Under the pieces are notes generated by a model. The model made no database searches and was not told where the DNA came from. It saw only the letters and a list, made by a program, of their open reading frames with translations. Made by a program: the position numbers and the translations under genes. This document shows positions 1 through 8,144 of a stretch of 38,292 nucleotides of DNA, one piece after another. This stretch comes from an uncultured Bacteroidales bacterium (GTDB taxonomy: Bacteria > Bacteroidota > Bacteroidia > Bacteroidales > UBA932): NCBI GenBank assembly GCA_944323345.1, contig CALUSC010000020.1:1-38292 (forward strand), written 5' to 3'. Position 1 is the first letter of the stretch; each line of letters starts with the position of its first letter.

Positions 1-269
1 GGCAGGGCCGCCCAGAGAAGATAAGGCCTGTACATGCCCCATCTGGTTCTGGTCCTGTCGGCAATCATTCCCATTATCGGGTCGAAAACGGCGTCATAAA
101 GCTTGGTTATCAGCAAAAGTGTCCCTGCATGGGCAAGCGAAAGCCCGAAAACGTTCGAATAGAAGAAAGGCAGGTAGTAGGAGAAAATCTTCCAGAACAT
201 CGAGGATGACATATCCCCGAAACCATAGCCTGCCTTCTCCCATATTGTCGCTTTGTCGTGATTATTCAT
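1..269 (-). CDS. GPH-family sugar:cation symporter, N-terminal part (mannobiose/mannosyl-glucose importer candidate)
   Basis: The reading frame starts at an ATG at 269 and runs off the left edge, so only about 89 residues are visible. The N-terminus has the stretch GYGFGDMSSSMFW, a transmembrane segment rich in Phe, Tyr and Leu, then the cytoplasmic-loop signature D-P-I-M-G-M-I-A-D-R-T-R-T-R-W-G followed by RPYLLW. This is characteristic of the glycoside-pentoside-hexuronide (MelB-like) symporters of the inner membrane. It begins 3 bp after the stop of the GH130 gene, so it is almost certainly co-transcribed and perhaps translationally coupled. By analogy with the Bacteroides fragilis mannan cluster, in which a sugar/cation symporter follows the mannosylglucose phosphorylase gene, it probably brings mannobiose into the cytoplasm. 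The substrate is inferred from context; the family is clear. Confidence 0.88.
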   Translation of the reverse strand, partial: MNNHDKATIWEKAGYGFGDMSSSMFWKIFSYYLPFFYSNVFGLSLAHAGTLLLITKLYDAVFDPIMGMIADRTRTRWGMYRPYLLWAAL

Positions 270-272
270 ATC

Positions 273-1478
273 CTATCTGGTATTCCTGTCTATCAGTCTG
301 TTCAGCCTCGCCACCGAATCCGATGTGGTATATCCGTCAGGCTCGGTGTTGAAACAGTAGTCCAGAAGCCTGTCCACTGAAGAAACAGCCACATGCATCC
401 TCGTGTCGCAGGAAGCATAGTAAATATAGACTTTTCCGTCTTCATCCGCAATCCATCCGTTAGAAAAGAGGACATTCATCACGTCGCCGACATACTCCTC
501 GCCCTCCGGCACCAGGAAAAATCCGCCCGGCTCTGCTATCACCTTCGACGGATCTTCGAGAGATGTGACATAAAGATACAACACATAACGCAGACCGGAA
601 GCGCATCCGCGGACACCATGGGCCAGATGAAGCCAGCCTTTGGAAGTCTTGACAGGGGCCGGCCCCTCACCGTTTTTCTGCTCCTTGATGGTGTGATAAT
701 GACGTGCATTTATGATTTTCTCATCCTTTATGACTACATGTTCCATGCTGTCTACAAGTGCCCAGCCGATACCGCCGCCACGGCCTGCATCTATGAAACC
801 GTCCTGCGGACGGGTGTACAGGGCATATTTACCGTCCACAAACTCCGGATGCAGGACCACGTTTCTCTGCTGCGACGTAGATTCCATATCAGGCAGCCTT
901 TCCCAGTTTATGAAATCTTTCGTCCTGGCCACCCCTGCAGAAGCTACAGCGGAAGAGAGATCTCCAGGAGCTGCTTTCGGATCTTTACGTTCCACGCAGA
1001 ATATGCCGTAAATCCAGCCGTCCTCATGTGCCGTCAGCCTCATGTCATAGACATTGGTAGCAGGTTCTCCATAATCAGGAAGCGTGACAGGTCTGTCCCA
1101 GAAACGGAAATGATCCACACCGTTCGGGCTTTCGGCCACTGCGAAGAATGATTTCCTGTCTGCACCCTCCACTCTGACTACCAGGATATATCGGCCGTTC
1201 CACTTGATGGCTCCTGAATTGAATGTGGCATGGATGCCGAACCTTTCCATCAGATACGGATTGGTCTCCCTGTTCAGGTCATACCGCCACGCAAGAGGCG
1301 CATGGTCACCTGTCAGAATCGGGTATTTGTACCTTTCATAAATGCCGTTGCCTTCCACCGGCTCGTTTTTTCTGTTTATGAGGGCTTCATGCTGAGCTTT
1401 CAGCCACTCGAATCTTTCCTCAAAATTCATATCATCAGATTTATTGTTTTCCAAATTATTCTGTCCTTTCGTCTTCAT
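273..1478 (-). CDS. GH130 4-O-beta-D-mannosyl-D-glucose phosphorylase
   Basis: This 401-residue protein has no signal peptide and is expected in the cytoplasm. It would split beta-1,4-mannosyl-glucose with phosphate into alpha-mannose 1-phosphate and glucose. The five-bladed propeller fold of GH130 is indicated by [20 protein letters not shown] (about 86-105), the block [12 protein letters not shown] (144-155) whose Asp145 corresponds to the proton-donor Asp of this family, the [18 protein letters not shown] segment (about 259-276) and HGVRG near 288. These segments resemble GH130 subfamily 1, the mannosylglucose phosphorylases, rather than the mannosyl-GlcNAc enzymes. Neighbours support this: GH26 lies 42 bp upstream, a GPH symporter starts 3 bp downstream, and a 2-epimerase is encoded at 22.3 kb. 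An alternative start at Met17 (position 1430) is possible because the first 16 residues are polar and uninformative. Confidence 0.92.
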   Translation of the reverse strand: MKTKGQNNLENNKSDDMNFEERFEWLKAQHEALINRKNEPVEGNGIYERYKYPILTGDHAPLAWRYDLNRETNPYLMERFGIHATFNSGAIKWNGRYILVVRVEGADRKSFFAVAESPNGVDHFRFWDRPVTLPDYGEPATNVYDMRLTAHEDGWIYGIFCVERKDPKAAPGDLSSAVASAGVARTKDFINWERLPDMESTSQQRNVVLHPEFVDGKYALYTRPQDGFIDAGRGGGIGWALVDSMEHVVIKDEKIINARHYHTIKEQKNGEGPAPVKTSKGWLHLAHGVRGCASGLRYVLYLYVTSLEDPSKVIAEPGGFFLVPEGEEYVGDVMNVLFSNGWIADEDGKVYIYYASCDTRMHVAVSSVDRLLDYCFNTEPDGYTTSDSVARLNRLIDRNTR

Positions 1479-1520
1479 TCCATTCCGCTCAGGACAATAT
1501 GACTGCGCCGTTTCCAGTTT

Positions 1521-2618
1521 CTAATCCAACATGATTATGTCATCCAAAGCTGCAAATTCCTTGAAATCAACTTCAGATTCCTGGCCCGGCCACGGAGCAT
1601 AGAAATGTCCCGGCATGTCGCAGGCATTTCTCCATACGAGAACATACGCTATCGGATATGCCCCGATGGCAGGATACAGGACTTCCGTCCACCACTTCTC
1701 ATAAGGGACGCCTTCGCAGCCTGTCTCTGTCAGGGCTATCAGTTTTCCGTGTTCCCTGCCAAGTTCAGTCATAAGGGCCAGCCTGTCCCTGAGCTGTGCC
1801 GCATATATCTCATTCGATGCAGGAAGCTCCCCGTACTGGTAGCAGTCCAGACCGAGCATGTCCACCATATCATCCCCCGGATAGCGGGTCATGTAATCTT
1901 CATCTCCCAGGTCTGCCCCCGGTGAAAATGCCCATACCAGATTATCCAGCCCGCGGCCGGCTGTCATATAGTCGTAAGTCATCTTCCAAAGCTGCCTGTA
2001 CTGGTCCGGCGTGCAGAGTTTCTGTCCCCACCAGAACCAGCTGCCCGTATGCTCGTGCCACGGCCTGAAAACAAGGGGTATCAGCTCACCGTCATCGTTT
2101 CTGAAAGTATCCAGATAGTCGGCACAGTTCGAGAGCCACTGCATGAATTCATCGTGTTTTTCACCACCTTCGAGCACGGATGCCACCACCTGGTCCGATG
2201 ATACATCCCAGCTGTCGCCGCCTGTCAGTGGATTACGCGGATGCCATGAAAGTGTGACCACCCCGCCTTCGGCGCAATGCCTGAGCGCAGCCTCTCTCAT
2301 GAAACTGAAAGGATTTCCGTCGAGATTCTTCAGATTCAGGAATTCGATTCCTCCGAGGTCGAGTCCGAGGACTGCAGGGTGATGCCCGCAGACATCTTTC
2401 ACATCGGTACGGTCCAGGGAATCTTCCGATGAAGCTCTCCACGTATGTCCGTACATGTATGCATCCTGATGTCCGAAAAGGATCTTACCTTCGGAAACAG
2501 AAGCATTCAGGTCTGATATCAGTTTCCCGGAAGACGAAATATCATTTCCGACATTGCCGCAGGCTGTCATTACAGTAACGGCCGTCATTGCAGGCATCAG
2601 ATATTTAAATATTGTCAT
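1521..2618 (-). CDS. GH26 beta-mannanase lipoprotein, probably exo-acting and mannobiose-releasing
   Basis: A 365-residue lipoprotein with signal peptide and lipobox VMTAC (Cys20). The GH26 catalytic domain fills the rest. The acid/base is Glu189 in PLVFRPWHEHTGSWFWWG, and the nucleophile is Glu298 in LIALTETG. The WHEH and WFWWG motifs are typical of this family. There is no accessory domain, and the length matches the single-domain GH26 enzymes that sit next to mannosylglucose phosphorylase in Bacteroides; the B. fragilis counterpart releases mannobiose from chain ends. A periplasmic or surface lipoprotein feeding mannobiose to the downstream symporter is therefore the likely role. The family is certain; exo versus endo action is inferred from synteny only. 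Confidence 0.93.
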   Translation of the reverse strand: MTIFKYLMPAMTAVTVMTACGNVGNDISSSGKLISDLNASVSEGKILFGHQDAYMYGHTWRASSEDSLDRTDVKDVCGHHPAVLGLDLGGIEFLNLKNLDGNPFSFMREAALRHCAEGGVVTLSWHPRNPLTGGDSWDVSSDQVVASVLEGGEKHDEFMQWLSNCADYLDTFRNDDGELIPLVFRPWHEHTGSWFWWGQKLCTPDQYRQLWKMTYDYMTAGRGLDNLVWAFSPGADLGDEDYMTRYPGDDMVDMLGLDCYQYGELPASNEIYAAQLRDRLALMTELGREHGKLIALTETGCEGVPYEKWWTEVLYPAIGAYPIAYVLVWRNACDMPGHFYAPWPGQESEVDFKEFAALDDIIMLD

Positions 2619-2670
2619 TTTATACTGGTTTTGGTTCTATATCAATGAAAACAGGATATTTTCCGCATTG

Positions 2671-4971
2671 TCACTTTACAAAGAAACTTGTTTTCAGCAA
2701 GTCTTCATCTGCGGATGACGGCCCCGCCATCACGATGAATTCGCCAGGCTCGACTATCGGCTTCAGGTTCTTGTCCAGGAAGCGCAGCTTGTCAGGAGTC
2801 ACAGTGAATTCCACAGTCTTGGTTTCACCAGGCTCAAGAGAAATCCTCGCGAAATCCTTCAGTTCCTTCACCGGCCTGGTCACCTGCGAGAACCTGTCCC
2901 GGATATAGAGCTGTACTATCTCATCGCCGGACATTGATCCATGGTTCGTCACTTTCACGGAGACATTGACAGAGCCGTCGGACGGTATTTCCGTTTTATC
3001 TATGGTAAGGTCAGAATATTCATAATCATTGTATGAGAGTCCGTAGCCGAACGGATAGAGCGGAGTGCTCGGCGTGACTGCATAAGGATGGAAATACTGT
3101 GAAGGCTTGTGATTGTATATCATCTGTATCTGTCCTGCTGAACGTGGCATCGTCACCGCCAGTTTCGCGGACGGATTCACTTTCCCGTACAGAATCTCGG
3201 CTATCGCCCGGCCTCCGTACATCCCCGGCTCCCATGCGTTAACCAAGGCCGGAAGATGCTCGGCAGCCCATTCTACACCCAATGGCCTGCCGGATATCAG
3301 CACCAGCACCGTCGGCTTCTCTGAGGCGTACACCTTCTCTATCAACTCGTTCTGGAGACCTACCAGGTCAATGTCGGACCGGTCAGTATCCTCGCCGGAA
3401 GTTCTTTCGGTCCAGCGTCCACGGTACATGTACTCGCCTGCGACCACTATATTCAGATCGCAGGTCCGTGCCAATGACGCTGCCCTGTCCACCTGCCTGC
3501 GTGACATGTTTCGAGGGTCCCAGCCCTGGTCCACGAAAACGAAATCCGTCTCCGGAGACACTTCCTTCAGGCCTTCGAGTACAGTAGAGACATTCTCCGG
3601 CTTCTGGTCGGCGCTCCAGTCACCCAGGATATTGTGGTCATCGGCATTGATTCCTGTTACCAGCACCCTGTGGTATTTTTCCGGCCTGAGAGGCAGAAGA
3701 CCGTCGTTTTTCAGCAGTACTATGGATTTCCTGGCCGCTTCCAGAGCGGTTTGCCTGTGTGTATCGCACAGACGCACATCCATACTAGTAGTTTCATCGG
3801 CATACGGATGTTCGAAAAGGCCCAGCCGGAACTTTATCTCCAGAATCCGTCTCACCGACTCGTCTATACGGCTTTCCGGTATGCGACCTTCGCGAACCAG
3901 CTCACAGACATATTCATTCCAGTAAACCCCGTGCATGTGCATGTCCATGCCGGCCATTATGCTCTGGTAGAATGCCTCTTTCAGGTTCTCGGCAGTGGCG
4001 TGGAGATCGTATATGTGCTCTATGTCCATCCAGTCGCTCACCACGAAGCCTTTGAACCCCCATTCACCGCGTGCCACTTCCTCCATCAGCCATTCGTTAG
4101 AATGGCATGGTATTCCGTTCAGTTCGTTGTGGGCTGTCATCAGGGACATCGCCCCTGCATCCACGCCCGCTTCGAACGGTGGGAAGAATACTTCTCTTAT
4201 CGTCCTTTCAGACAAATCCGTAGGAGAGCCGTTCGTCCCGTTTATCGGCTGGCTGCCGCCGACGAAATGCTTGATGCAGGCCAGAACGTCATCAGATGAC
4301 AGGTCACCCTGATAGCCTTTCACTGTGGCCACACCCATCTCCGACACCAGATACGGGTCTTCTCCGTAGGTCTCTCCCACTCTGCCCCACCTGGGGTCTC
4401 TCGCTACTTCGACATTCGGATTGAAGGTCCAGTGCATGTTCATCGCACGCATCTCCGCAGCCGTCTCTCGCGCTATCCTGCAGGCCAGATCGGTATCGAA
4501 CGAACTTGCCAGTCCGATATTGGTCGGATAGACCGTATTGTCCGGCGCATTGGCATTGCCATGAATGGCATCTATCCCGAAAATGACAGGGATGGCGAGC
4601 CGGCTCTGAAGGGCCAGCGACTGAAGGTAATTCGCCTCTTCGATGGTCAGCACATGCAGGAAAGAGCCTACCAGGCCCTGCCGCGTCCATTCAGCCACCG
4701 AATCTGCATTGAAACCGGGGTAAAAGGCATTCGCCGTATTGTTCTTCAGCTCCTCTTCCGTGAGAGATGCTTCGTTCTTCCTGATGTGTTCCAGACCGAC
4801 GAACTGGTTCATCTGGCCGACTTTCTCCTCAAGCGTCATGCGCGAAAGAAGGTCTTCCACTCGCCTTTCCACTGGTGCTGAAGAATCCGTGTATACAGGT
4901 GTGCCGCCATCGGTGCACGATACGGATGATATTGCTGTTGAAATCATTATGACTATTGCTGTTTTTTTCAT
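2671..4971 (-). CDS. GH3 beta-glycosidase lipoprotein (beta-glucosidase or beta-mannosidase)
   Basis: A 766-residue protein with lipobox SVSC (Cys19). It has the usual three GH3 parts: the N-terminal barrel (about 35-380), the alpha/beta sandwich (about 410-640), and a C-terminal fibronectin-III-like domain (about 680-752, including HGSMSGDEIVQLYIRD). The catalytic nucleophile is Asp313 in GFVVSDWMD. KHFVGG (234-239) and the ARDPRWGRVGETYGEDP segment are classic substrate-site blocks. The architecture resembles periplasmic BglX-like enzymes. In a glucomannan locus the likely job is removal of terminal beta-glucose, or of mannose, from oligosaccharides. Specificity within GH3 cannot be read from sequence. 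The gene lies 52 bp upstream of the GH26 gene in the same operon. Confidence 0.92.
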   Translation of the reverse strand: MKKTAIVIMISTAISSVSCTDGGTPVYTDSSAPVERRVEDLLSRMTLEEKVGQMNQFVGLEHIRKNEASLTEEELKNNTANAFYPGFNADSVAEWTRQGLVGSFLHVLTIEEANYLQSLALQSRLAIPVIFGIDAIHGNANAPDNTVYPTNIGLASSFDTDLACRIARETAAEMRAMNMHWTFNPNVEVARDPRWGRVGETYGEDPYLVSEMGVATVKGYQGDLSSDDVLACIKHFVGGSQPINGTNGSPTDLSERTIREVFFPPFEAGVDAGAMSLMTAHNELNGIPCHSNEWLMEEVARGEWGFKGFVVSDWMDIEHIYDLHATAENLKEAFYQSIMAGMDMHMHGVYWNEYVCELVREGRIPESRIDESVRRILEIKFRLGLFEHPYADETTSMDVRLCDTHRQTALEAARKSIVLLKNDGLLPLRPEKYHRVLVTGINADDHNILGDWSADQKPENVSTVLEGLKEVSPETDFVFVDQGWDPRNMSRRQVDRAASLARTCDLNIVVAGEYMYRGRWTERTSGEDTDRSDIDLVGLQNELIEKVYASEKPTVLVLISGRPLGVEWAAEHLPALVNAWEPGMYGGRAIAEILYGKVNPSAKLAVTMPRSAGQIQMIYNHKPSQYFHPYAVTPSTPLYPFGYGLSYNDYEYSDLTIDKTEIPSDGSVNVSVKVTNHGSMSGDEIVQLYIRDRFSQVTRPVKELKDFARISLEPGETKTVEFTVTPDKLRFLDKNLKPIVEPGEFIVMAGPSSADEDLLKTSFFVK

Positions 4972-5035
4972 TTGTCAGTAAATATTTTTGTCACAAATAT
5001 CAGGAAATATCGAATGTACGCTCCGGATGCAGGTT

Positions 5036-6568
5036 TTATTCGGTCCAGTAAATTCTTTTGACTATGACGCCATATCCGTTCAGAATCATTCCTGAAGTTC
5101 TTACAGATGCGATATCAACATCATTCAGCAAATGAGATGTATGAACAGAGCCTGCTGTCAATCTTTCTACTTCCGGAATACTTGTCAGCCTTTTCCATTT
5201 CGAATCATTGAACTGCAACTGCCAATAGTCTGTATCAGGGCTTGTTTCATATTCAACATGGATAGTCGCCCCATCTGCAATATCCTGGAATACGTTTGCA
5301 TCACCGGAAAGATTTACAGATGGTTGCCAATCCGTTCCTAAATCAGTAGTTCCTGACCAAACTTCATGTTCCGAAACGTACACGGATTCGGTGATGAGGG
5401 TGACTTTTTTCAGTGTATAGAATGAACCTCTTATTATAAGCCCGTCATTTTCCTGCAATTCTGATAGTCTTGAACTGGTAAGTTCGACTTTTACCTCAGT
5501 CTGTTCTGGCTCTAAATTCATAGACACAGGCTCGGCAAAGGCCTTCCAACTAGCAGAGAGCATTTCAAAGTTCCAATATGTAGAAGTCGGATCTTGTTCT
5601 AGACTGGCTACCAGAAATGCCTGTCCCTGTGACAGATCTATGGAGTGCCAGTCAAATTTGCCCCATGCAAGTTCCTGATTATAATCTGACCAATTTCCCA
5701 TGACAGTCTCCCCTTCCCAGATAACGCGCTCATTGACATCAGTTGAGATGCCGTCGAGGCGGGCAACAGTACCTATGTTCTGGATCTGGCCGGCTTCGAG
5801 GGTGAGGGATGTGTTCATGGATTTTGAAGCTGTCTGGCCTTCCGCATTTGAGAACGTGACTGTCAGACCCTGTGCATAGGTGCCCGGAAGCATGGCGAAG
5901 TAGTAGTTCCCTGCCGGGAAAGCCCCGTCTGCGACCATGGAAATTTCATCGCTCCCTTCAGTCACAGCGACTGACGGAATCCCATCGCTGAAAGCCACTG
6001 TAAAAGCACCTGCCAGGCTTTCTCCGCCATTGGCAGAAATCTTCACCGAGCTGACAGCGCCCGAATTCTCATCGATGGTAAACTTCACATATCCGAGCAA
6101 ATGCTCGAACCTGAATGCCATATCCTCTGCAGAGGTGCTGGCATAGCAGATGCTAAGTCCGTCTGCGAATGTGTTCAATGCCGGAACCTGATCTGCCGGG
6201 AGTTCCAGGGCAACCGTAGAGCCGGTCCATGTCTTCACTGCCGAAAACGGATATACGGCATAGTACACATCGGCTGCCAAAGCTTCGCCTGAAAATGATG
6301 TCTCAGCACTTGAACCCTCAGCAAGGTCGGAAGTGAACGCGGAAGCGGCTCCGCACACGGAGATGGCGTCACCTGCCGTCCAGAGCACGTCCAGGCCGTT
6401 TTCAGCGAGAACAGTCTTTGTGGCGTCACCGGATGCAGATCCTGCTGCTACGGCATTGAACGTCAAAGAAGAGAGCTCCTGAGATGATGGTGTTATGATA
6501 TTTTCCTTTGCGCAGGCCATTAACATTGCGGCGGCAGCCGCTACGGAAATTATTCTTATCGTTTTCAT
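5036..6568 (-). CDS. Fimbrillin-like lipoprotein with two C-terminal candidate glycan-binding modules
   Basis: A 510-residue lipoprotein (lipobox LMAC, Cys19). Residues about 30-270 resemble the Bacteroidales fimbrillin/Mfa-like fold, with the typical ATKT..., VLWTAGDAISV, YYAVYPF, HLLGYVKF and GNYYFAMLPG blocks. Residues about 282-393 and 402-508 form two tandem modules that each open with a W-x-G turn and carry repeated aromatics (DW, YW, SW/KW) and a glycine-rich G-L-I-I or G-M-I-L strand. The first module closely matches one in the TIG-repeat lipoprotein encoded at 9.7-12.1 kb. The position between GH5 and GH3 genes suggests a surface glycan-binding role in the mannan locus rather than a pilus. 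No catalytic motif was seen. The fold assignments are by eye. Confidence 0.72.
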   Translation of the reverse strand: MKTIRIISVAAAAAMLMACAKENIITPSSQELSSLTFNAVAAGSASGDATKTVLAENGLDVLWTAGDAISVCGAASAFTSDLAEGSSAETSFSGEALAADVYYAVYPFSAVKTWTGSTVALELPADQVPALNTFADGLSICYASTSAEDMAFRFEHLLGYVKFTIDENSGAVSSVKISANGGESLAGAFTVAFSDGIPSVAVTEGSDEISMVADGAFPAGNYYFAMLPGTYAQGLTVTFSNAEGQTASKSMNTSLTLEAGQIQNIGTVARLDGISTDVNERVIWEGETVMGNWSDYNQELAWGKFDWHSIDLSQGQAFLVASLEQDPTSTYWNFEMLSASWKAFAEPVSMNLEPEQTEVKVELTSSRLSELQENDGLIIRGSFYTLKKVTLITESVYVSEHEVWSGTTDLGTDWQPSVNLSGDANVFQDIADGATIHVEYETSPDTDYWQLQFNDSKWKRLTSIPEVERLTAGSVHTSHLLNDVDIASVRTSGMILNGYGVIVKRIYWTE

Positions 6569-6579
6569 AGTATCAGGTT

Positions 6580-6741
6580 TTATTCGTTAAAGAAACTACC
6601 CCATGAGTCATCTTCTGAAAGAGGATTGACAGATCCTCCGATTCCGGATGCGCACACGCCTTTCTCGGCAACCATTTCTGAAATGTCTATTTTCGGACTT
6701 TCATAAATCCGTGACACATATTCAATTCCATTTGTTTTCAT
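6580..6741 (-). CDS. Small 53-residue protein upstream of the fimbrillin-like gene
   Basis: This short frame begins with ATG at 6741 and ends with TAA at 6580-6582, 11 bp before the start of the fimbrillin-like lipoprotein gene. The product has no signal peptide. It contains a VEY-like N-terminal patch, SPKIDISEM (15-23), a GVCASGIGGSV segment (28-38) and an acidic/aromatic C-terminus SEDDSWGSFFNE (42-53). This plan (basic start, an E/D-x-V/I stretch, a central Cys-Ala-Ser-Gly turn, then an acidic tail with Trp-Gly) is recalled from small Bacteroidales proteins encoded near exported fimbrillin-like proteins. No function is known to me. Close spacing to the next gene and codon use like its neighbours argue that it is translated, but the evidence is modest. 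Confidence 0.55.
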   Translation of the reverse strand: MKTNGIEYVSRIYESPKIDISEMVAEKGVCASGIGGSVNPLSEDDSWGSFFNE

Positions 6742-6828
6742 CGTTTGTCGTTTATAGAGTTAATTCGTAAATTATAAAGTCAATTTGTCTGATGCAAGTA
6801 ATAACCTATCTGTCCTGCGATATCAACA

Positions 6829-8139
6829 TTATTCTGAAAAAGGAGCATTTTCATATATGGAGTCGAGCGTATAGCCGGCGGTTTCCGAAGTCATCGCTCT
6901 GACCATGATCTCCACCGCCATGCGCGCAGGCTCCGAACAGAATTCCCCGGTCGCGTGGTCGATGAAGGCATGCCGCTCGTTTCCTGTACCTTCAGCACCG
7001 TTGTCCCACACGAATGCCGCCATACCGTATGTCTTGGCCGCCTTGAACACATATTCGAACCAGTAGCGCTGGAATGCCTGCTCTCTTTCAGTCTCGCGGT
7101 TCACACACCCGGTCTCTCCGATATAAACAGGGATTCCTTTAGAAATGAATTTTTCATGGAGTGCGGAAAAAACATCTTTCACATGTTCTTCTTCATCATG
7201 TCCGGCACATTCCCCAGTCCTGGCAGTATGGCCCCATTCGGAATACTTCGCAGTCAGAGTATATTCGTTCGGGTCATAATAATGAACTGAGACTATAATC
7301 CTGTCTGCTGTCTTGTCTTCGGGCATTTCAAAATACTTTATGGTCAGATCGGGATTGGTGCAATACCCTGGAACAGCCAGATATCTCCGGGCATTTTCCC
7401 CTCCTGCCGCCCTGACGGCATCCACGAATGTCTGGTTCCACCCGTTCAGACAGCAGTATTGTTTTCCGCCGTCAGTCATATTGGCTCCCCATCCCCAGCC
7501 TCCGTCATGTATTTCGTTGAAGGCTTCAAATATAAGAAAATCCCCTTTATCTTTGAATTTCCGGGCTATCTGTGTCCACATGGCTGATATCTGCTCTTTT
7601 ATCTGCCTGTCCCTTTCGGGATCGAGTGCAGCCTCCTTTATGTTCAGCCAATAACCGCTTTCGGCTCCGTCATGATGCATGTTGATGATGACATTAAGTC
7701 CGGCATTCCCGGCATAGCCTACCAGTTCCGCGACTCTGTCGAGCCACTCCGAATCGATGTCATAGTCAGGTGCCGGGCCAATATGTCCGAGCCAAGTGAC
7801 CGGAATCCTGACACTGCGGAACCCTGCAGCTTTCACACCGTCGAATGTAGCCTGCGTAGCGGCCGGATTTCCCCAGCATGTTTCGGAAGCTGTACCATCC
7901 GCATGAGCATCCATCTGGTTTCCGAGATTCCAGCCAGGAGCGAGTCTTTCGGCTACCTCCCATGCGATACGGCTATCCTTACCGGGGTTCGGTTCCTGGT
8001 CCGGCACAGGAGTTTCAGTACCTGCGCCGTCCGTTGCAGCCCCGTGCTCCGTTTCCTTGGTATCGGAGCACGCCGTCATCGGGAAAAACAGTGCAGCCGT
8101 CATGACTGCCATATTCAGTAAGTCAATGCTACAAAACAT
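6829..8139 (-). CDS. GH5 (subfamily 4-like) endo-beta-glucanase/mannanase lipoprotein
   Basis: A 436-residue lipoprotein (lipobox FPMTAC, Cys24) with a Pro/Gly/Asp-rich linker (about 28-55) and one GH5 barrel (about 58-425). Diagnostic blocks are GWNLGNQMDAH (69-79), ETCWGNP, VRIPVTW (110-116), NMHHDG (153-158), the acid/base Glu209 in FEAFNEIHDGG and the nucleophile Glu342 in VYIGETG. The GWNLGN...WGNP...RIPVTW pattern is that of GH5_4, a subfamily dominated by endo-beta-1,4-glucanases, xyloglucanases and licheninases, with some mannan activity. In this locus it may cut glucose-containing stretches of glucomannan. The start is 5 bp downstream of the preceding stop, and the N-terminus gives a good signal peptide. 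GH5 membership is certain; subfamily and substrate are inferred. Confidence 0.9.
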   Translation of the reverse strand: MFCSIDLLNMAVMTAALFFPMTACSDTKETEHGAATDGAGTETPVPDQEPNPGKDSRIAWEVAERLAPGWNLGNQMDAHADGTASETCWGNPAATQATFDGVKAAGFRSVRIPVTWLGHIGPAPDYDIDSEWLDRVAELVGYAGNAGLNVIINMHHDGAESGYWLNIKEAALDPERDRQIKEQISAMWTQIARKFKDKGDFLIFEAFNEIHDGGWGWGANMTDGGKQYCCLNGWNQTFVDAVRAAGGENARRYLAVPGYCTNPDLTIKYFEMPEDKTADRIIVSVHYYDPNEYTLTAKYSEWGHTARTGECAGHDEEEHVKDVFSALHEKFISKGIPVYIGETGCVNRETEREQAFQRYWFEYVFKAAKTYGMAAFVWDNGAEGTGNERHAFIDHATGEFCSEPARMAVEIMVRAMTSETAGYTLDSIYENAPFSE

Positions 8140-8144
8140 AATTT

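Noticed and set aside
393-1151. 252-codon open frame on the plus strand opposite the GH130 gene
   Set aside because: It is a shadow of a clearly recognised gene; its product has no domain-like pattern and no signal peptide. Several similar long antisense frames (for example 3113-3925 and 3634-4299 opposite GH3, and 25568-26185 opposite the GNAT-like gene) were dropped for the same reason.
4982-5004. Short dyad atattt...aaatat between the GH3 and fimbrillin-like genes
   Set aside because: Only six pure A/T pairs with no U-tract; too weak to call a terminator or operator.
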